In this document: piece by piece, positions 38,301 to 49,175 of the stretch
How positions within the stretch are numbered: position 1 is the first letter of the stretch
Layout of the letters: every line of letters begins with the position of its first letter
Source of the DNA: Ancylostoma caninum
Taxonomy: Eukaryota > Nematoda > Chromadorea > Rhabditida > Ancylostomatidae
Direction of reading: 5' to 3'
DNA: 64,000 bases
NCBI GenBank assembly: GCA_037903475.1
Contig: JBAJFG010000425.1
Location: 124,001-188,000 of the forward strand
Notes under the pieces: model-generated
Seen by the model: the letters and a program-made list of their open reading frames with translations, nothing else
Told to the model about the DNA's origin: nothing
The model's database searches: none
Translations under genes and position numbers: made by a program

Positions 38301-39350
38301 GATGAATCAACCAGTCGTAGAAATTGGCCGCACCCAATTTCCAGTAGAGATGTCCATGTCCGTCCCTAAACGAGAACGAAAAATCGATAAATCGATATCT
38401 CGATGCGAAATGGTTGTCGTATTCGTGTTCCGCCTATTGGAAAACACCAGTAGACATGTCCTTGTCTGTCCCTAAGCGAAAGTGGGGAAATATCGATGAA
38501 ATCAATAAACCGTATAGCGCGCCATACCCTCCATGACAGATCGTCCATATTGTCGCTCGGCGTGAGCTCACATTAAGCCCAACAAATTGGCCATATCTGT
38601 TTTGACGTGCTATGTCATAAAAATTTACTGGAATAGGTTGAGCCTTATACATTCCTTTTACTGAATGAATAAGTGAGTTGGAGAAAATAGCGAACGATCA
38701 CGCAGAATCAAAGAAAAGAAGATAAAGAGAAAAGATCCTGCATGCAAGATCAATCGATAATTGCACTTTCGATGAGATTAACTCGAAATTCGTACCCTTA
38801 TCCTCTCTAGACTACCCAGAATCTGACTTTCTGCAAGTTCGCAATTACACAATTCCATCAGTATTGTATATTTAGTGTTTCGTATCAGTTGTCAGTGAGT
38901 AGCGGGCTCAGCTCAGCGGTATTCCTGCTATCACGGTTGAACTCCAACGATCTGGCATTCGTGATGTTGTCCATGGCCTTTGCTCTACATGCTTTCACTC
39001 CATTTATTAGGTGGGTCCTTTCGAAGTATTGATCGATTGTGTTCTATCGACTACCTAATGTCTATGTTTGTTTGTTCCTGCAGTGTCTGTTTCTTTTATA
39101 AAATTGTTTACTTTGTTTCAGGAACCGACTTTTTGCTCAGTACACCCTAATCTCTTCACTGTTGACAACATGGTTATCGATTTGTTCGACATATTTTCTG
39201 TGGACGTTGTATGTGGAATTATCTGTGATATGGCTGCTTTTTCAAGTTTTCTTGTTGTTTATTTGTCCATTTATACTAATAATTAAACAAAAAAGTAAAC
39301 AAACCATACATGGCCCATGGGACGAAGCGATACCACAAAAAGTTGACTAG
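35325..39350 (+). CDS. PIGC: PIGC, subunit of the GPI-GlcNAc transferase
   Basis: PIGC is a multi-pass ER membrane subunit of the complex that moves GlcNAc onto phosphatidylinositol, the first step of GPI-anchor synthesis. Exons: 35325-35436, 35527-35627, 35689-35864, 35997-36098, 38889-39010 and 39122-39350 (TAG). Diagnostic text includes [16 protein letters not shown] and FLSELKKN at the N-terminus, [16 protein letters not shown] and FHDYGINAP in the middle, and IHGPWDEA near the C-terminus. These match the family's [19 protein letters not shown] and IHGPWDEA blocks. The length is about 281 residues plus a gap; the human protein is 297. Exon 4 ends in phase 2 but exon 5 reads in phase 0, and about six conserved residues are missing at this junction. 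I therefore infer an unseen microexon of 3n+1 nt in the 2.8 kb intron, which also carries a Helentron-like copy. The ATG lies directly after an acceptor (TTTTTGCAG), consistent with spliced-leader addition. Confidence 0.93.
36560..36890. repeat. dispersed repeats in the long PIGC intron
   Basis: Positions 36574-36590 hold TCTGCGCATCCACACAT, followed by ATCGTCCTCATTTACGATTG and TTCTAACCTGTCGAAACAAG, the same order as at 312-395. Positions 36797-36890 carry TATTGATGGGTGCCAGGTAA and CAACAATGCATTTGGGCACC, related to the ACCCAGGGTAAACG family. A run of C lies near 36750. This part of the intron is built of mobile debris. Confidence 0.5.
37267..38187 (+). mobile_element. Helentron-like element, copy 3, with a nested element
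   Basis: The copy begins CTAGCTGCCGTACCCGGCTT (then CGCTCGGGTGTTTTAGTA) and ends ACTTTCACTTTCGTATATAC then AG. The interior holds several ~116 bp units (for example CATATTCG and CCTTCGTGTTCAGCGTATTG). GTGCAAAATTTGGTCCGGAT and the CATACATACGCACATGCAG microsatellite lie near the 3' end. A 204 bp inverted-repeat element (37947-38150) is inserted in the 3' region. A further half unit lies outside the end, at about 38340-38520. The element is in the long intron of PIGC. Confidence 0.78.
37947..38150. mobile_element. 204 bp inverted-repeat MITE nested in copy 3
   Basis: The left end is ATTAGCTCACAGAGGGCGCC (then CGATCTGACTTTGTCCGC). The right end, read in reverse, is ATTAGCTCATAGAAGGCGCC (then TGATCTGACTTTGTCTGC). 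That is about 38 bp of near-perfect terminal inverted repeat around a ~130 bp core with no ORF. Flanking text rejoins the interrupted Helentron-like 3' end (CATGCAG before, TATATACAAACTTTCAC after), so this element inserted later. Confidence 0.85.
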
Positions 39351-40126
39351 TTAGTCCACGAATATGTGTGAATTTCAGAGGGAAGTAAGAGACTGTGTAT
39401 TTTATAGAGAGGGCTGAGAGCTAGCGGAGCTCCTTCCTCATATGTGCAGCAATATTCTGGATTTGTATGCGCGCCTTTCGTGTAAATGCGGACTTTTGGA
39501 GGTACCGTATCTAAATCAAATTGAGATTGCGATTTTTGAAAACTGTTGCGGCTACGATTTTCGGATAAATGGGTGGAGGTAATCGCTTGCTATGGTAAAC
39601 ATCATATCTGACATTTGGTCAGAGCCGCACAGTCTTTATGATTTTGCTTCTCTTCCTCTGTCTAGTGGTTTGTTTAATTAAGCTATTTCCTAGCTTTTCC
39701 TCGGCCCAACTTTGAATTATGGCGCCTTCTTCCTGAACTAAATATGTTTTTGTGATGCTATGGGTATTTCATCGTCATTCTTTTAAATATTGATTTATTG
39801 ATCGAATAAATATTAAAACATGATGTACAAATAATTGTATGCACAGCTTCGAGAACATTGATGAAAGCTGCAACACAAAAGAAACAAATGGTGGACACAG
39901 AGAAGCAGAGTAAGTTTCGAGGGTAGAGAAGCAGGAATAGCATGCCACAAATATAGGGAGGCGGTGAGACGTCTCCTTTTTTTCCAAGAGATTTTTTCCA
40001 TTGATGACGCCATAAGGATAACGTGAGCCTAACAGCAAGTGACCCGTACAGGCAGATACTGATGCAAGCGTAAGGCTGTGGATACTCTTCCAGAAGGGCT
40101 GAGTCAATTATCGACTGATCCTTGAT
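39351..40126. other. region between the convergent PIGC and lipase genes
   Basis: The two genes converge here, so this stretch should hold both 3' UTRs. AT-rich text with AATAAA-like signals is present, for example AATAAATATTAAAACATG at about 39807. A minus-strand ORF at 39775-40107 has no recognisable features, and I do not accept it. Confidence 0.45.
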
Positions 40127-42886
40127 CTACTTGGGGCCATGCTTTGAAATGAAGTTCATTTGTAGGTAATGGGTGTTGTCCATGACTTGATCATGGCTAA
40201 GACCATCCTTTTTCACATATCCGGTGCCACCTCTTATCGGCGAAACGGGTTTTCCACAAGTGCGGAATCCGACCTGAAATGAGGGGTATTTTACGCAGTT
40301 GAGGACTTGGTGGGGTGTAGAATAAATTCAAAAAATTGAAAAAAATTGTAACCTATTGAGAAGGATAAGATCATAAAATACTATTGATACCAAAAAATAA
40401 GAGCTAGAACTGGGGTCACATGCATCATTAGGATTACCCAGGGTAAACGTTTTGATACCTTCGAATTAACCCATTTTCACCACGGGACTCGACGCTTATA
40501 CCATGGGTAATTTCTATGATGCACCTACGTCCTAATTACTGTGGAATTGGCTGTTTCACAGCATGAATAGGGCTACGCGTGGAGTAAAAGATTAAGTTTG
40601 GGCCCTTCATTGAGACTACCCAGGGTAAACGTGGTGACACTCATGTCAGGGATGGGAAAATTTTTTAGTGTTAACACGTTTACCCTGGGTCATCTCAACT
40701 ATGCACCCAGGCCCTGCACCCTCACCAAGTACGTGAAATAAATAAAATTTTGTTTTCAAAGTAAGCAACATAATGGAAATCAATCAATACCGTACCTTTT
40801 CGTCGGTTGTTGAAAAGATACTGTAAACGAATGATCCTTCATATCGTGCTTGGTTATTGATATCTTGCAAGAATGCCGATTCGCAATGGAGACCGGTCCG
40901 CCTGAGGAGGTCACTCCGTTCATGTCAGATTACCGTATCCACCCTAAGAAGCCTACCGATTGCAGGTCCCGACTGGAATCGGAACGACACACAACGCGCT
41001 ACCGTAGTTCGCACCAGCCACAGAGAGGAACGTGTCAATGAGTTCAGTAAGAGGTGGACCTGCAAAAATGTCTTTGCATGGAACGGAAATGTCATAGGAT
41101 TTCCTAGTGTCAGAGATGCAGAGGATGGAGAATTTCTAATCGTCTGCGTTCTACCACCAACCTGTCTCTTTCAACGCTCTATAACCGCAATATAAGTCAA
41201 TTACCTAGGATCTCCCTCGTATCCACACATTGTCCTCCGAGAATAGCTTTTCTCGCTATAGGCGATCCCATCGAGTACGCAATTACGTCCACTTGCGTGC
41301 CGGTGTACTGTCGCACAGCGATGATGAATGACCTAAAGATTAAAAAGACTCATTTCCTAGTCCATAACACTCTGCTTCTCTAACTCTAACCTTATCTGCT
41401 TCACATATGAACACTTCATGTCCACCAATCCAAGAGGTGTTACTCCGGCATCACCCCATGTAGTACCGTACACCTCGCCGCTCTTGTAACCTTTCGAATG
41501 CAAGAAATTCACCATTGGCTGGAAGCAAAACGAGCTCAAGAGGGTATCGATTTATTGATTTTCTGACCCACCATGAATCGCGTGATTTTGTTGGTGATTC
41601 CATGCACTAGGATCACAGCTTGCTTCGACGGTCTGTCGTTGTCGTTGAGCTGAAAGGGCGGGAATATTCTGGCGTCACTAATGGCGGGGTTCGAAGAGTT
41701 TCTGCTGTGCCTTACTGACTCACATATCAGACATACTAGAAGTGATTCTTTTTTTTTTTCAGAGGAAACAAAAAAAAAGTTAAAGGAAAATTCTCTTCCA
41801 CGTATTTGGAAACTGAAAGAAAAAACATTTGGCTCTCAGGCATCATTCCCAATGTTTTTCATACATAGAGGCAGTGCTATATCTCAGAAGTCTATTTCTT
41901 TCTTCCTGAGATTTTTACTTTTCAAGGATTTGTGTGGGCTACTGTGAGCAATGAAGTACAGTGCACGTCAATGGCAGTGGCCCATCCGCGGCCTCAAGAA
42001 GGACGCCGCGCAACCGCACCGCGCGCTATAACCGATGTCTTCTGCTGCTGTTATGCTATTTCTAGCAGCTTTTCTACCTATTTTAGGGATTTTTGACCGA
42101 ATCGGGAAGAAAAGCGTCCAGGAATAGCATCCCGGCGGCAGACGACACCAATTCCGGTGCTCGCGGCGCGGTTACGCGGCGTCCTTCTCGAGGCCGTAGA
42201 TGGGCTACCGTCAGTGACGTCCACTGATATACTGTGATATGCTCTAGAAACGTAGATAACCCTTCCTTTTAAGGCTATTTATTGGCATGCAGGGGCGTTG
42301 CTCTCATTGAATGTGAGAGATGATCAGGGTCCTCTCACAAATGAGCTCTAGTTCTTGTGCAGTTTTTGACATGGTAAGGAGGGTGCGCTACGTGCGTTAA
42401 ACACGGACAACTGCTACAAGGGGCACATGGTTGGGTCCCAAAAGAACGGTTAATTGGCCATTCCAAAAATTGCACGCACGTAGTACGAATCAGCGCATCG
42501 GCTTGGCTCAGAATATGCAAAAATCTCAGGATCAAAATGAGCCGGGAATCTGCAATCGAAACGGTATTTGTCAGCGATTTCCCATCTGCAGAGCTCAGAA
42601 TCGTTACATAGGAACATCGTTATGCCACATGCACCTTTCAAAACTTGAATAATACAATAATATTAAGCCATTCATTTCGTGATCAAAATACCGTAAGCTC
42701 AAATATCCGCAAACTCACCATTCCACCCAGCGACGCATCCAATCCAAGATCTGTACGTTCCAGTGAGCCGGCCATATTAACGCCGTAGCTTTCGTGGAGA
42801 AATTTACGGAAGTGTGGAGTGAATTCAGCATGAACTGGTTGGACAACTATCACAAAGATCCATGTTGTTAAGACTAATTGCCTCAT
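40127..42886 (-). CDS. secreted lipase, EstA-type nematode (LIPS) family
   Basis: Seven exons, given high to low: 42886-42719, 41649-41572, 41518-41391, 41332-41205, 41059-40957, 40901-40796 and 40273-40127 (TAG). All phases agree and give 285 residues. Residues 1-20 form a signal peptide (LVLTTWIFVIVVQPVHA), so the enzyme is secreted. FTPHFRKFLHESYG is the family's N-terminal block. The alpha/beta hydrolase fold follows: AVILVHGITNK (oxyanion strand), YGTTWGDAG, and VDVIAYSMGSPIAR with the nucleophile Ser145 in A-Y-S-M-G. Then come GANYGSALC and IFSTTDEKVG with likely Asp235, and NTHYLQM with His272. This is the order of nematode lipases related to bacterial EstA (class 2 lipases), which hydrolyse triacylglycerols or esters. 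Intron 1 (~1.07 kb) contains a foldback MITE, and intron 2 is an ATCGAT-rich 53-mer. Substrate is not determinable. Confidence 0.93.
40421..40523. mobile_element. ACCCAGGGTAAACG-family MITE, diverged copy
   Basis: The left end is TGCATCATTAGGATTACCCA (then GGGTAAACG). The right end, read in reverse, is TGCATCATAGAAATTACCCA. This gives ~103 bp with terminal inverted repeats of about 20 bp. It is related to the better preserved copy at 40600-40714, and both lie in the last intron of the lipase gene. Confidence 0.65.
40600..40714. mobile_element. ACCCAGGGTAAACG-family MITE, best copy (115 bp)
   Basis: The left end reads GGGCCCTTCATTGAGACTAC (then CCAGGGTAAACGTG). The right end in reverse reads GGGCCTGGGTGCATAGTTGA (then GATGACCCAGGGTAAACGTG). 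The terminal inverted repeats are about 34-40 bp, leaving a core of ~40 bp. There is no coding capacity. It lies in the last intron of the lipase gene (40274-40795). Relatives are at 15.6, 26.9, 27.3, 36.8 and 40.4 kb. Confidence 0.8.
41959..42226. mobile_element. 268 bp foldback MITE, copy 1 (GTGGACGTCAATGG family)
   Basis: The left end is CAGTGCACGTCAATGGCAGT (then GGCCCATCCGCGGCCTCAAG, AAGGACGCCGCGCAACCGC). The right end is the inverse: GCGGCGTCCTTCTCGAGGCC through GTCAGTGACGTCCACTG. The arms are about 75 bp or more and the centre is less symmetric. A second copy is at 52411-52674. It lies in intron 1 of the lipase gene. Confidence 0.85.
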
Positions 42887-45800
42887 CGTGACTGGTCTGG
42901 AGAAGGTTATCCAGATCTGAATGGTCTGGCCTGGAAACGAAGGACTTATGCATATTAATGGGGGACGCACTATAAATGTATGGAAGATTCCTCGGGAAGT
43001 GAACTCCTTTGAAGAGTTTCTCCTGTAGAACTACAATTAAGAGAAGTGACATGAGCTACAAATGTTGAAATACATTAGTACGCTGAACAATGTCGGAGAA
43101 ATGCGAGCACAGATCGATATCCATCAAGAACATTGGTCTCTAAAATGGGTTTGAGAGTAACCGTGCCTAATGGAACATTTTGGGTCCGGCTTCAGATAGA
43201 ACAGCATCGCGGGTACCACATTAACCCCACGTAGCCCACATTATAACCCTTGACCTCGCAAGGGTTTGCAAAAATTTGACTTTTCGGGGTCTTAGGGAAG
43301 GCCCTGGGGCTAACTATGAGAGTTCGACGTGCATTGCTTGCACCGCTTCCATTCTAATTGCTGCGTCGTATCTCACCCGCGTTGTTGGTCGTACGAACTC
43401 GCTGTTAATGAGAGAGCAGAGAGGATAGATATTTGATCTACGGATCTGCAGCAATGAATACAGACCCATATGCAATTTCCATATTACTATTTCGATATTT
43501 TGAATCAAAGAAGAAGAGGCGGAGGGAGGAGGGGAGGGAGGAGGGGGTGGCGGGCCGGATTGATTGATTATTGATCAACCATAAAAGAAAAAAAGGTGTA
43601 ATACCACTTTTCGGTAGGTTGTCAAATAAACAGACAGTAATGAACGTGAAGAAGAGATGATGAAAATTTTACTAGAAGAAAATCAAAAATAAGTAAATAC
43701 GCGACTTAAAAACAATGAATACATGTGTTGAAGAGAAATAAAAATTAAAAAATAAAATTAATCAAAAGGAGCCAAGTTCAGTCGTTGTTCATAATATAGC
43801 TCACTTTCCTATTTGTTAAAATGAAATAAAAATATATCGCACAAAATTTGAAATTCCCGCCAATCTCTTTTGCATTTTGAACAGAGAAATACGATAGAAC
43901 GCATTGGCTTTTTGTGAAAGCTGTGATAATCAATCAATAAATCAGTAGTTCAGCAACTACGTGCTTCGAGAAATCATAGCTTAACCTAAAAAATGCGGTA
44001 AGACTCGGAAATTTCTCGAATATGTCCAAAACGAGGAGAAAAACCAAGGAGAGTCCAAGATACTACCAGGTAAAAACATAAGGGATAGTAGTTATTGAGG
44101 AAACGCAGACATGCATGGGAAACTTAGTAAAGAGTTAAGTTGAGATGGAGATGCAGACATCTGGAAGTTGGCACAGAGCCAGTGTAATACGTGAAAAACG
44201 TTGTTTACTTGTTAGAGCATGTCATTAACGTGGAATACCTAAGGAATCGTCTTGGGCACACTTTATTCACGGAGATTTCAGGAGAGGTAATAGAAGGTGA
44301 GAAAATAAATAGATAAATAATTAAATAAATAAATAAACTGTCAAGCGTGGTTAGATAGTGTCAAGTGTCGTTATTCTGCTTATGGTTTTTCTATGGTCAT
44401 TACCGATATGGTCCGTTTCACCGGGGAAAATAGGTGAAGAGAAATTAGAGAAACAGAAAACGCGGGAAAGTGCGCGATATTTCAGCAGATGATTGCTTGT
44501 GAAACCGACTATATGTAAATGACTATGAATACGGGGACTGAAAATGGGTGTAATCTGTTTTACCGGAGAACGTAGCTGGGAAGATTTTAGAGAAACGGAG
44601 AACGCGAGAAATAGTGCTGTGTTTGAGGAGGCAGCCGAGAAATGCAGATCATAGGCACGAATACTCAATTATCGTCGTTCTTGAAACGGACTATAAGTGA
44701 CATTAACATGCAAATTAGCAGGATAGTAAAGGTAACAGATCTAGCAGATGAAACATATGGTAAACTGTACTAAATGATAGCATCTACCTCGAGTAAGAAT
44801 AGTAAAACTCCAAAATAGCCACACCTATAACACTAGTAAACCCCATTTCTTGTCAGTATCATAATTATGCGGCGATCTGCAACCAGCCCCGCCCCTAAAG
44901 ATATAACCGTGCGGAATGCGGCCAAGTGAGGTAGAAATAAGCGTAATGTACGAATCACGCGCAGCACGAAAAGCTGCACAGTCATGTCGTTGACGTGATC
45001 GATTCGTTGCCGCCTAAAACCTGATCCTTAACTGGGCGCCCCTGTGAAAAGCCGCCGGTGTTTTTATTGCGCGTTTATCCGATTGCGCCGAGGTTTGGCT
45101 AATATCTGGAACGGAGGTGTTTAGACTCGTGGAACAGTGGCAGCAATTGAAGCGAGTTCATTGCTGAAACCCGTAAGGAGGGTGGAAGGTCACGGTTGAC
45201 GTCGGGTTTTATATATGTTCCAGATTCTTCTACGTATGCATGAGTCAACGTTAAACTAGCACGTTTTTCTCGATGTCTTTGTAACGATGTCGTTCCGTGT
45301 TTCGGCTGAAACTTGTTCAGGGATGAGCTCATCCAGAAATCTGTGACCTGAACTGCTTATGAATTAGAAGGAGAGAATACATATATTGTAAGCGACTGTG
45401 CGACTTCAAAATTAGAATTTTTATTAAGATTTTCTTCTCTTTTCTATTTTTTCTCTTACTTGTTTTATAATTTTTGCTATTAAAAATTTTTAAGAAGTTT
45501 CAAAATGCAGTCAACCGTGCTGGTCTTGAACTCGTATCCGTTTTTGCTGGTAATATATTTGAATGTTCTTCTGGACACTATACGAAGTGCCGCTCAATCA
45601 CTTTTGCACCACAGAACATCATTGTGCCGCGCCGCCCCATGACGCGGCGCGGCAGTTCGACCGGTTAGACGCTGTTGTTGTCCAGCGGTGTTTCCCACCG
45701 TTTTCTTTGCGTCTATGTCTTCGTTCCGAAGTGCTCGGGTGAAAATATGAGCAGAACATCAACACCGGCAACTCCCAACAACCATAGGGCTCAACCGGTC

Positions 45801-46443
45801 AACCATAAAATGCCGTCTGTCTGCTCTGCCGCATCGCGTAGGTCATGCGTCGCGGCAGAGCAGACGTGCGGCATTCTTGATTGGCCTCCACTGTAGGCAC
45901 GGTTTCTATCACTTACCTGCCCTATCCCTCCTCCCCCGGTTACACATGTTTATGATCGCACTTTGCATCAGTTTGTACATAGAGGGTGCGTCAATAGTTA
46001 TTGCACTCCAAGGAAACGAAGCCGCGCCGCATTACCTATGCGGCGCGGCAGTGCAGCTGGACTTTGTGGTTCTTGGGAGTGATCGGGGCTGCTGCTTTAC
46101 TCGCTCCTATTAGTTTCTTTATGTCCGTATATTCAAATAAGAGCAGTTTCAACCACGCCCGGTTTGCCGCGTCGCATAGGTGGTCCGGCCCGGCCTGATT
46201 TTCGTATATACAATGATGATTGACACTCCCTGTAGTATCATATGTGTTATATGCGTGCGATGTATACACAAGAGGACGCCAGCGGTCAAGATCCACAATA
46301 AATGCTACGCTACAAGCAGCTACGAGGCTCTCTGATTGTCTGCGCATCCACACATTTCATTGACACATTTCCTACAACTACACACATTTTATTGACCAAG
46401 AAAAGTCACTACCGAGACATCAATACTACTGAGATTTACTTAT
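42887..46443. other. intergenic region, mostly repeats
   Basis: No exon is supported between the lipase promoter side and the 3' end of the three-finger gene. A purine-rich run lies at 43510-43555. Two diverged copies of a ~140 bp block start near 44410 and 44552 (GTTTCACCGGGGAAAA versus GTTTTACCGGAGAACG, each followed by TTAGAGAAAC). The GC-rich hairpin repeat occupies 45590-46200. TCTGCGCATCCACACAT recurs at 46339-46355. Confidence 0.5.
45590..46200 (+). repeat. repeat with GC-rich hairpins, copy B, four modules
   Basis: Four GC-rich palindromic modules occur near 45630 (GTGCCGCGCCGCC, GACGCGGCGCGGC), 45825-45863 (CTGCCGCATCGCG, TGCGTCGCGGCAG), 46018-46055 (GCCGCGCCGCAT, ATGCGGCGCGGC) and 46160-46180 (TTTGCCGCGTCGCATAGG). 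They are spaced about 150-200 bp apart. The spacer between the first two (CTTCGTTCCGAAGTGCTCGG, ATCAACACCGGCAAC) is the inverse of the spacer in copy A at 18.1 kb. I infer a structured non-autonomous repeat. Confidence 0.65.
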
Positions 46444-49175
46444 CTATAAAAACTTCACAATAACGCCATAGAATAGAAAACCTAATAAAACAGCAGTAAT
46501 TGCTGAGATCGTGCTGCTCGAGTCGGCAACTGTATCACGTTTCCGTAGGATTTCTTTTAGTTCTTCCTGTAAATATTGAATAACAAATTTGCAATACACT
46601 GGGAAATTGCTGTCAAGGTGCCTATTGACTTATTGATTTTCGGGTCCTCACCTGTGTAATGCCCTCATCACCCCACATGAAGCGCTCGTTGCATTTATGT
46701 CCGCCTCGGCAGCAGCAGAGCCTGCCTTTCTTCTCAACTTCATCCTCCTGCAATGCAATGGATGGTTATTGATTTTTTCAAATATTCGACACCATTGAAT
46801 AAATCCTCCATCTTTTCATGTGCAACAGTTACTCGTATTTACATGTGGTTAATTGTCTAAAAGTGTCGAAGCTTCAATATTTCTAGCTTATGCTACGTTT
46901 CTCTGGGTCTCCTTTCGTGGCATTGTGTCTGACGTCCATGAAAATTTTTAATTAACTACTGGAAACTTCAGAAATACGATGAATATCAGTTTTTTGTAAA
47001 TATTCAGTGATAGCGTTAGAGATTCGTAGGAAAGCGTCAGAGTGCAGACGACGAGAGTCACAGACTCCTTCTGAGTGTCCTCTGCGTCTCTGCCGTGATC
47101 CCAGCATAGACATGTGCATGGCCTACAAAAAAAATGGATATTTTGTTTTTCCAAAGGTGGAATGACCGCCCCTTGTGGACATCCCGATGCGACTAACATC
47201 ACGCTCGAAAATGCAGTCTGCGCTTGTGTCAGATGACCGAAATGGGCGTGGCTTACGCATGAACTTCCATTTTGACGACACCTTTATTGGGCACTGCATT
47301 GCTGCTTATTATACTGTGAAATTGTGTATTCTTGCACTTGTCGAGCCAACTCGTCCTTCCCCGTGCGAAAAATGCGCAGATAGCAGAAGTGGGCGTAGCT
47401 TAGAGAGAACATCGCATCGTCTCGGGATGCTTGCTATTCATTGCGTTTCCATGAATAATGCTTTGTACTGTCGGTCACGCTCCATATTCATAGATTTATT
47501 GCATTTGACATGCCACTTGTCCGGTCGAGAAGAGAGAATAGAGACGCAGAGAAGGACCGCTCTGTCATCTGCGCTATTACCCCTGATGACGTCATCAAAC
47601 TCACCTCATAGTTGAAATCAAGGCACATTGACTGAGTTCCATTGATCCATTCTGCACCCCATGTGATATCGGCGCATGTCGGCAGATTCACCAGACGTTC
47701 CGTGTCTATCCAATTGGTATTGTTTTTGTATTTCTGAAGAAACCAAACACCCTGCATCTCTGACCTTTTGTGATAGTTGACCGACTTAGTGACGATTCCT
47801 CACCGTATGCTGATCTTTAGAAATATGGTGAACGAGGGTCTTTCGAGATCGACAACCACGTTGAACTGATGTGAGGCCTACTTCGACTTCCTGAAGAAGG
47901 AATAACTGAGCGGACAGCTGCCACAAATGTGGTGGTGTCTCTTACCGCTGTTAAATAAGCAAAACACCAAGGATCTTCGCATGCTTTGAATATTTTCAGA
48001 TCTTCATTCGGTTCCTCTATGGTATTGACGCATTGCTGAAATTTAACCAATAAAGTGCAATTGATAGAGTCAGACGACGAGAGAGTGGGCGGAGTTCTCA
48101 AGTAAATCTTGCACGAACCTGTCCAACAGCGTACTTAGGCTGGATCGATATGAATCCAAGATTGCAGCCGTCCTGAATTGAGATAAGATTACATACGAAC
48201 TGTGTGTACGGGTAATTTCCACCAGTATCGAATTGGCTCCTACAACACTACTGTTTACATCCTCGCAAGAATTTCAACGAAGGGGTTATGAAGCGGCTGT
48301 AGGGTTAGAATTTAGGCAAAACAGAAGGACGAACAGATGTTGTACTCGAATAAGACGACGCAGGAGGTGAGTGAAGCGAGGAGAGTGCAGACGTCGAGGG
48401 GATACGCCCATTTTCATTCTGGTTGTCTGCGCCCCTGGTTTCAATAACATAGGAAGAGCAGGCTGCTGGCATTCTCGTACCGTAAAGGGGTGTACGGTTG
48501 CTCTCATACTTTTTACTATACAGTTCTCAGTGCAAAATAGCCTCATTTACTAGAGAGCGTGAGAGTTAAAATCCAAGAAGGTATCGACTAAGCTAGAGTG
48601 CAGACGACAGAGTGTCTCGATGTGTGCGTCTCTGACCTTTTCGAAAAAGAAAAGACGAAGTGTATTTCGAGATATCGATGAAATTCTCCATTTATGAGAA
48701 ACATATCCTAATTTTCAAAACCATGCTCGAGAATGTTTCCTCTGCGTCTCTGCCACTCTCCCCGCCTCTCACCACTAAACTCACCGCTTCATTGCAACAG
48801 CATACGGTATTGTTTCCGCGTAGGAAACATCCAGTGCTCTTCTTATTTTTCAACTGTTCTTGTCCAGCGCAAAACGCTGCACTGTCACAGTCAAATCGTC
48901 CGTCAGTCTTGTTGTGAAAGCACCAACCCCAGATATCGTGACCGCGACACCAGCCCTTTAAATCATGCAGATTACGGTAAATGTACTTTCTACTCTGCAT
49001 TTATTCAAGATCATTCCGAAGAGAGCTGAAGGCATGACGATGAGTGACAGTTGTCCGAGTGGGCGTGACCGATATTCTGCGTCTCTGCCCAACAATTACT
49101 CACCTTTTGATCATCCACACAGTAACGACCGAGCACAGCTGTTAATGAACTGGCGACAACGAGCGTTAACAGCAT
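46444..49175 (-). CDS. membrane-anchored protein with two three-finger (Ly6/uPAR-like) domains
   Basis: Seven exons, high to low: 49175-49104, 48955-48785, 48172-48119, 48035-47946, 47751-47605, 46747-46652 and 46566-46444 (TAG). Every intron is phase 0 and the product is 250 residues. Residues 1-16 are a signal peptide (MLLTLVVASSLTAVLG). Domain 1 (about 17-85) runs from RYC through GWCRGHD, WGWCFHN, DCDSAAFC and TGCFL to CCCNEADGCN. Domain 2 (about 100-205) runs from QCVNTIEE through KACEDPWCF, PTCADITW and SMCLDF to CCCRGGHKCN. The closing CCC..xxxCN block ends each domain, as in Ly6/uPAR/activin-receptor-type folds. Residues ~230-250 (ITAVLLGFLFYGVIVKFL) are either a membrane helix or a GPI-attachment signal. 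NxS/T sites are present. The exon 2 acceptor (TTTAAAG) is weak. Family member and ligand are not recognised; a surface receptor or binding protein is inferred. The introns carry repeated CTGCGTCTCTG motifs. Confidence 0.85.
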
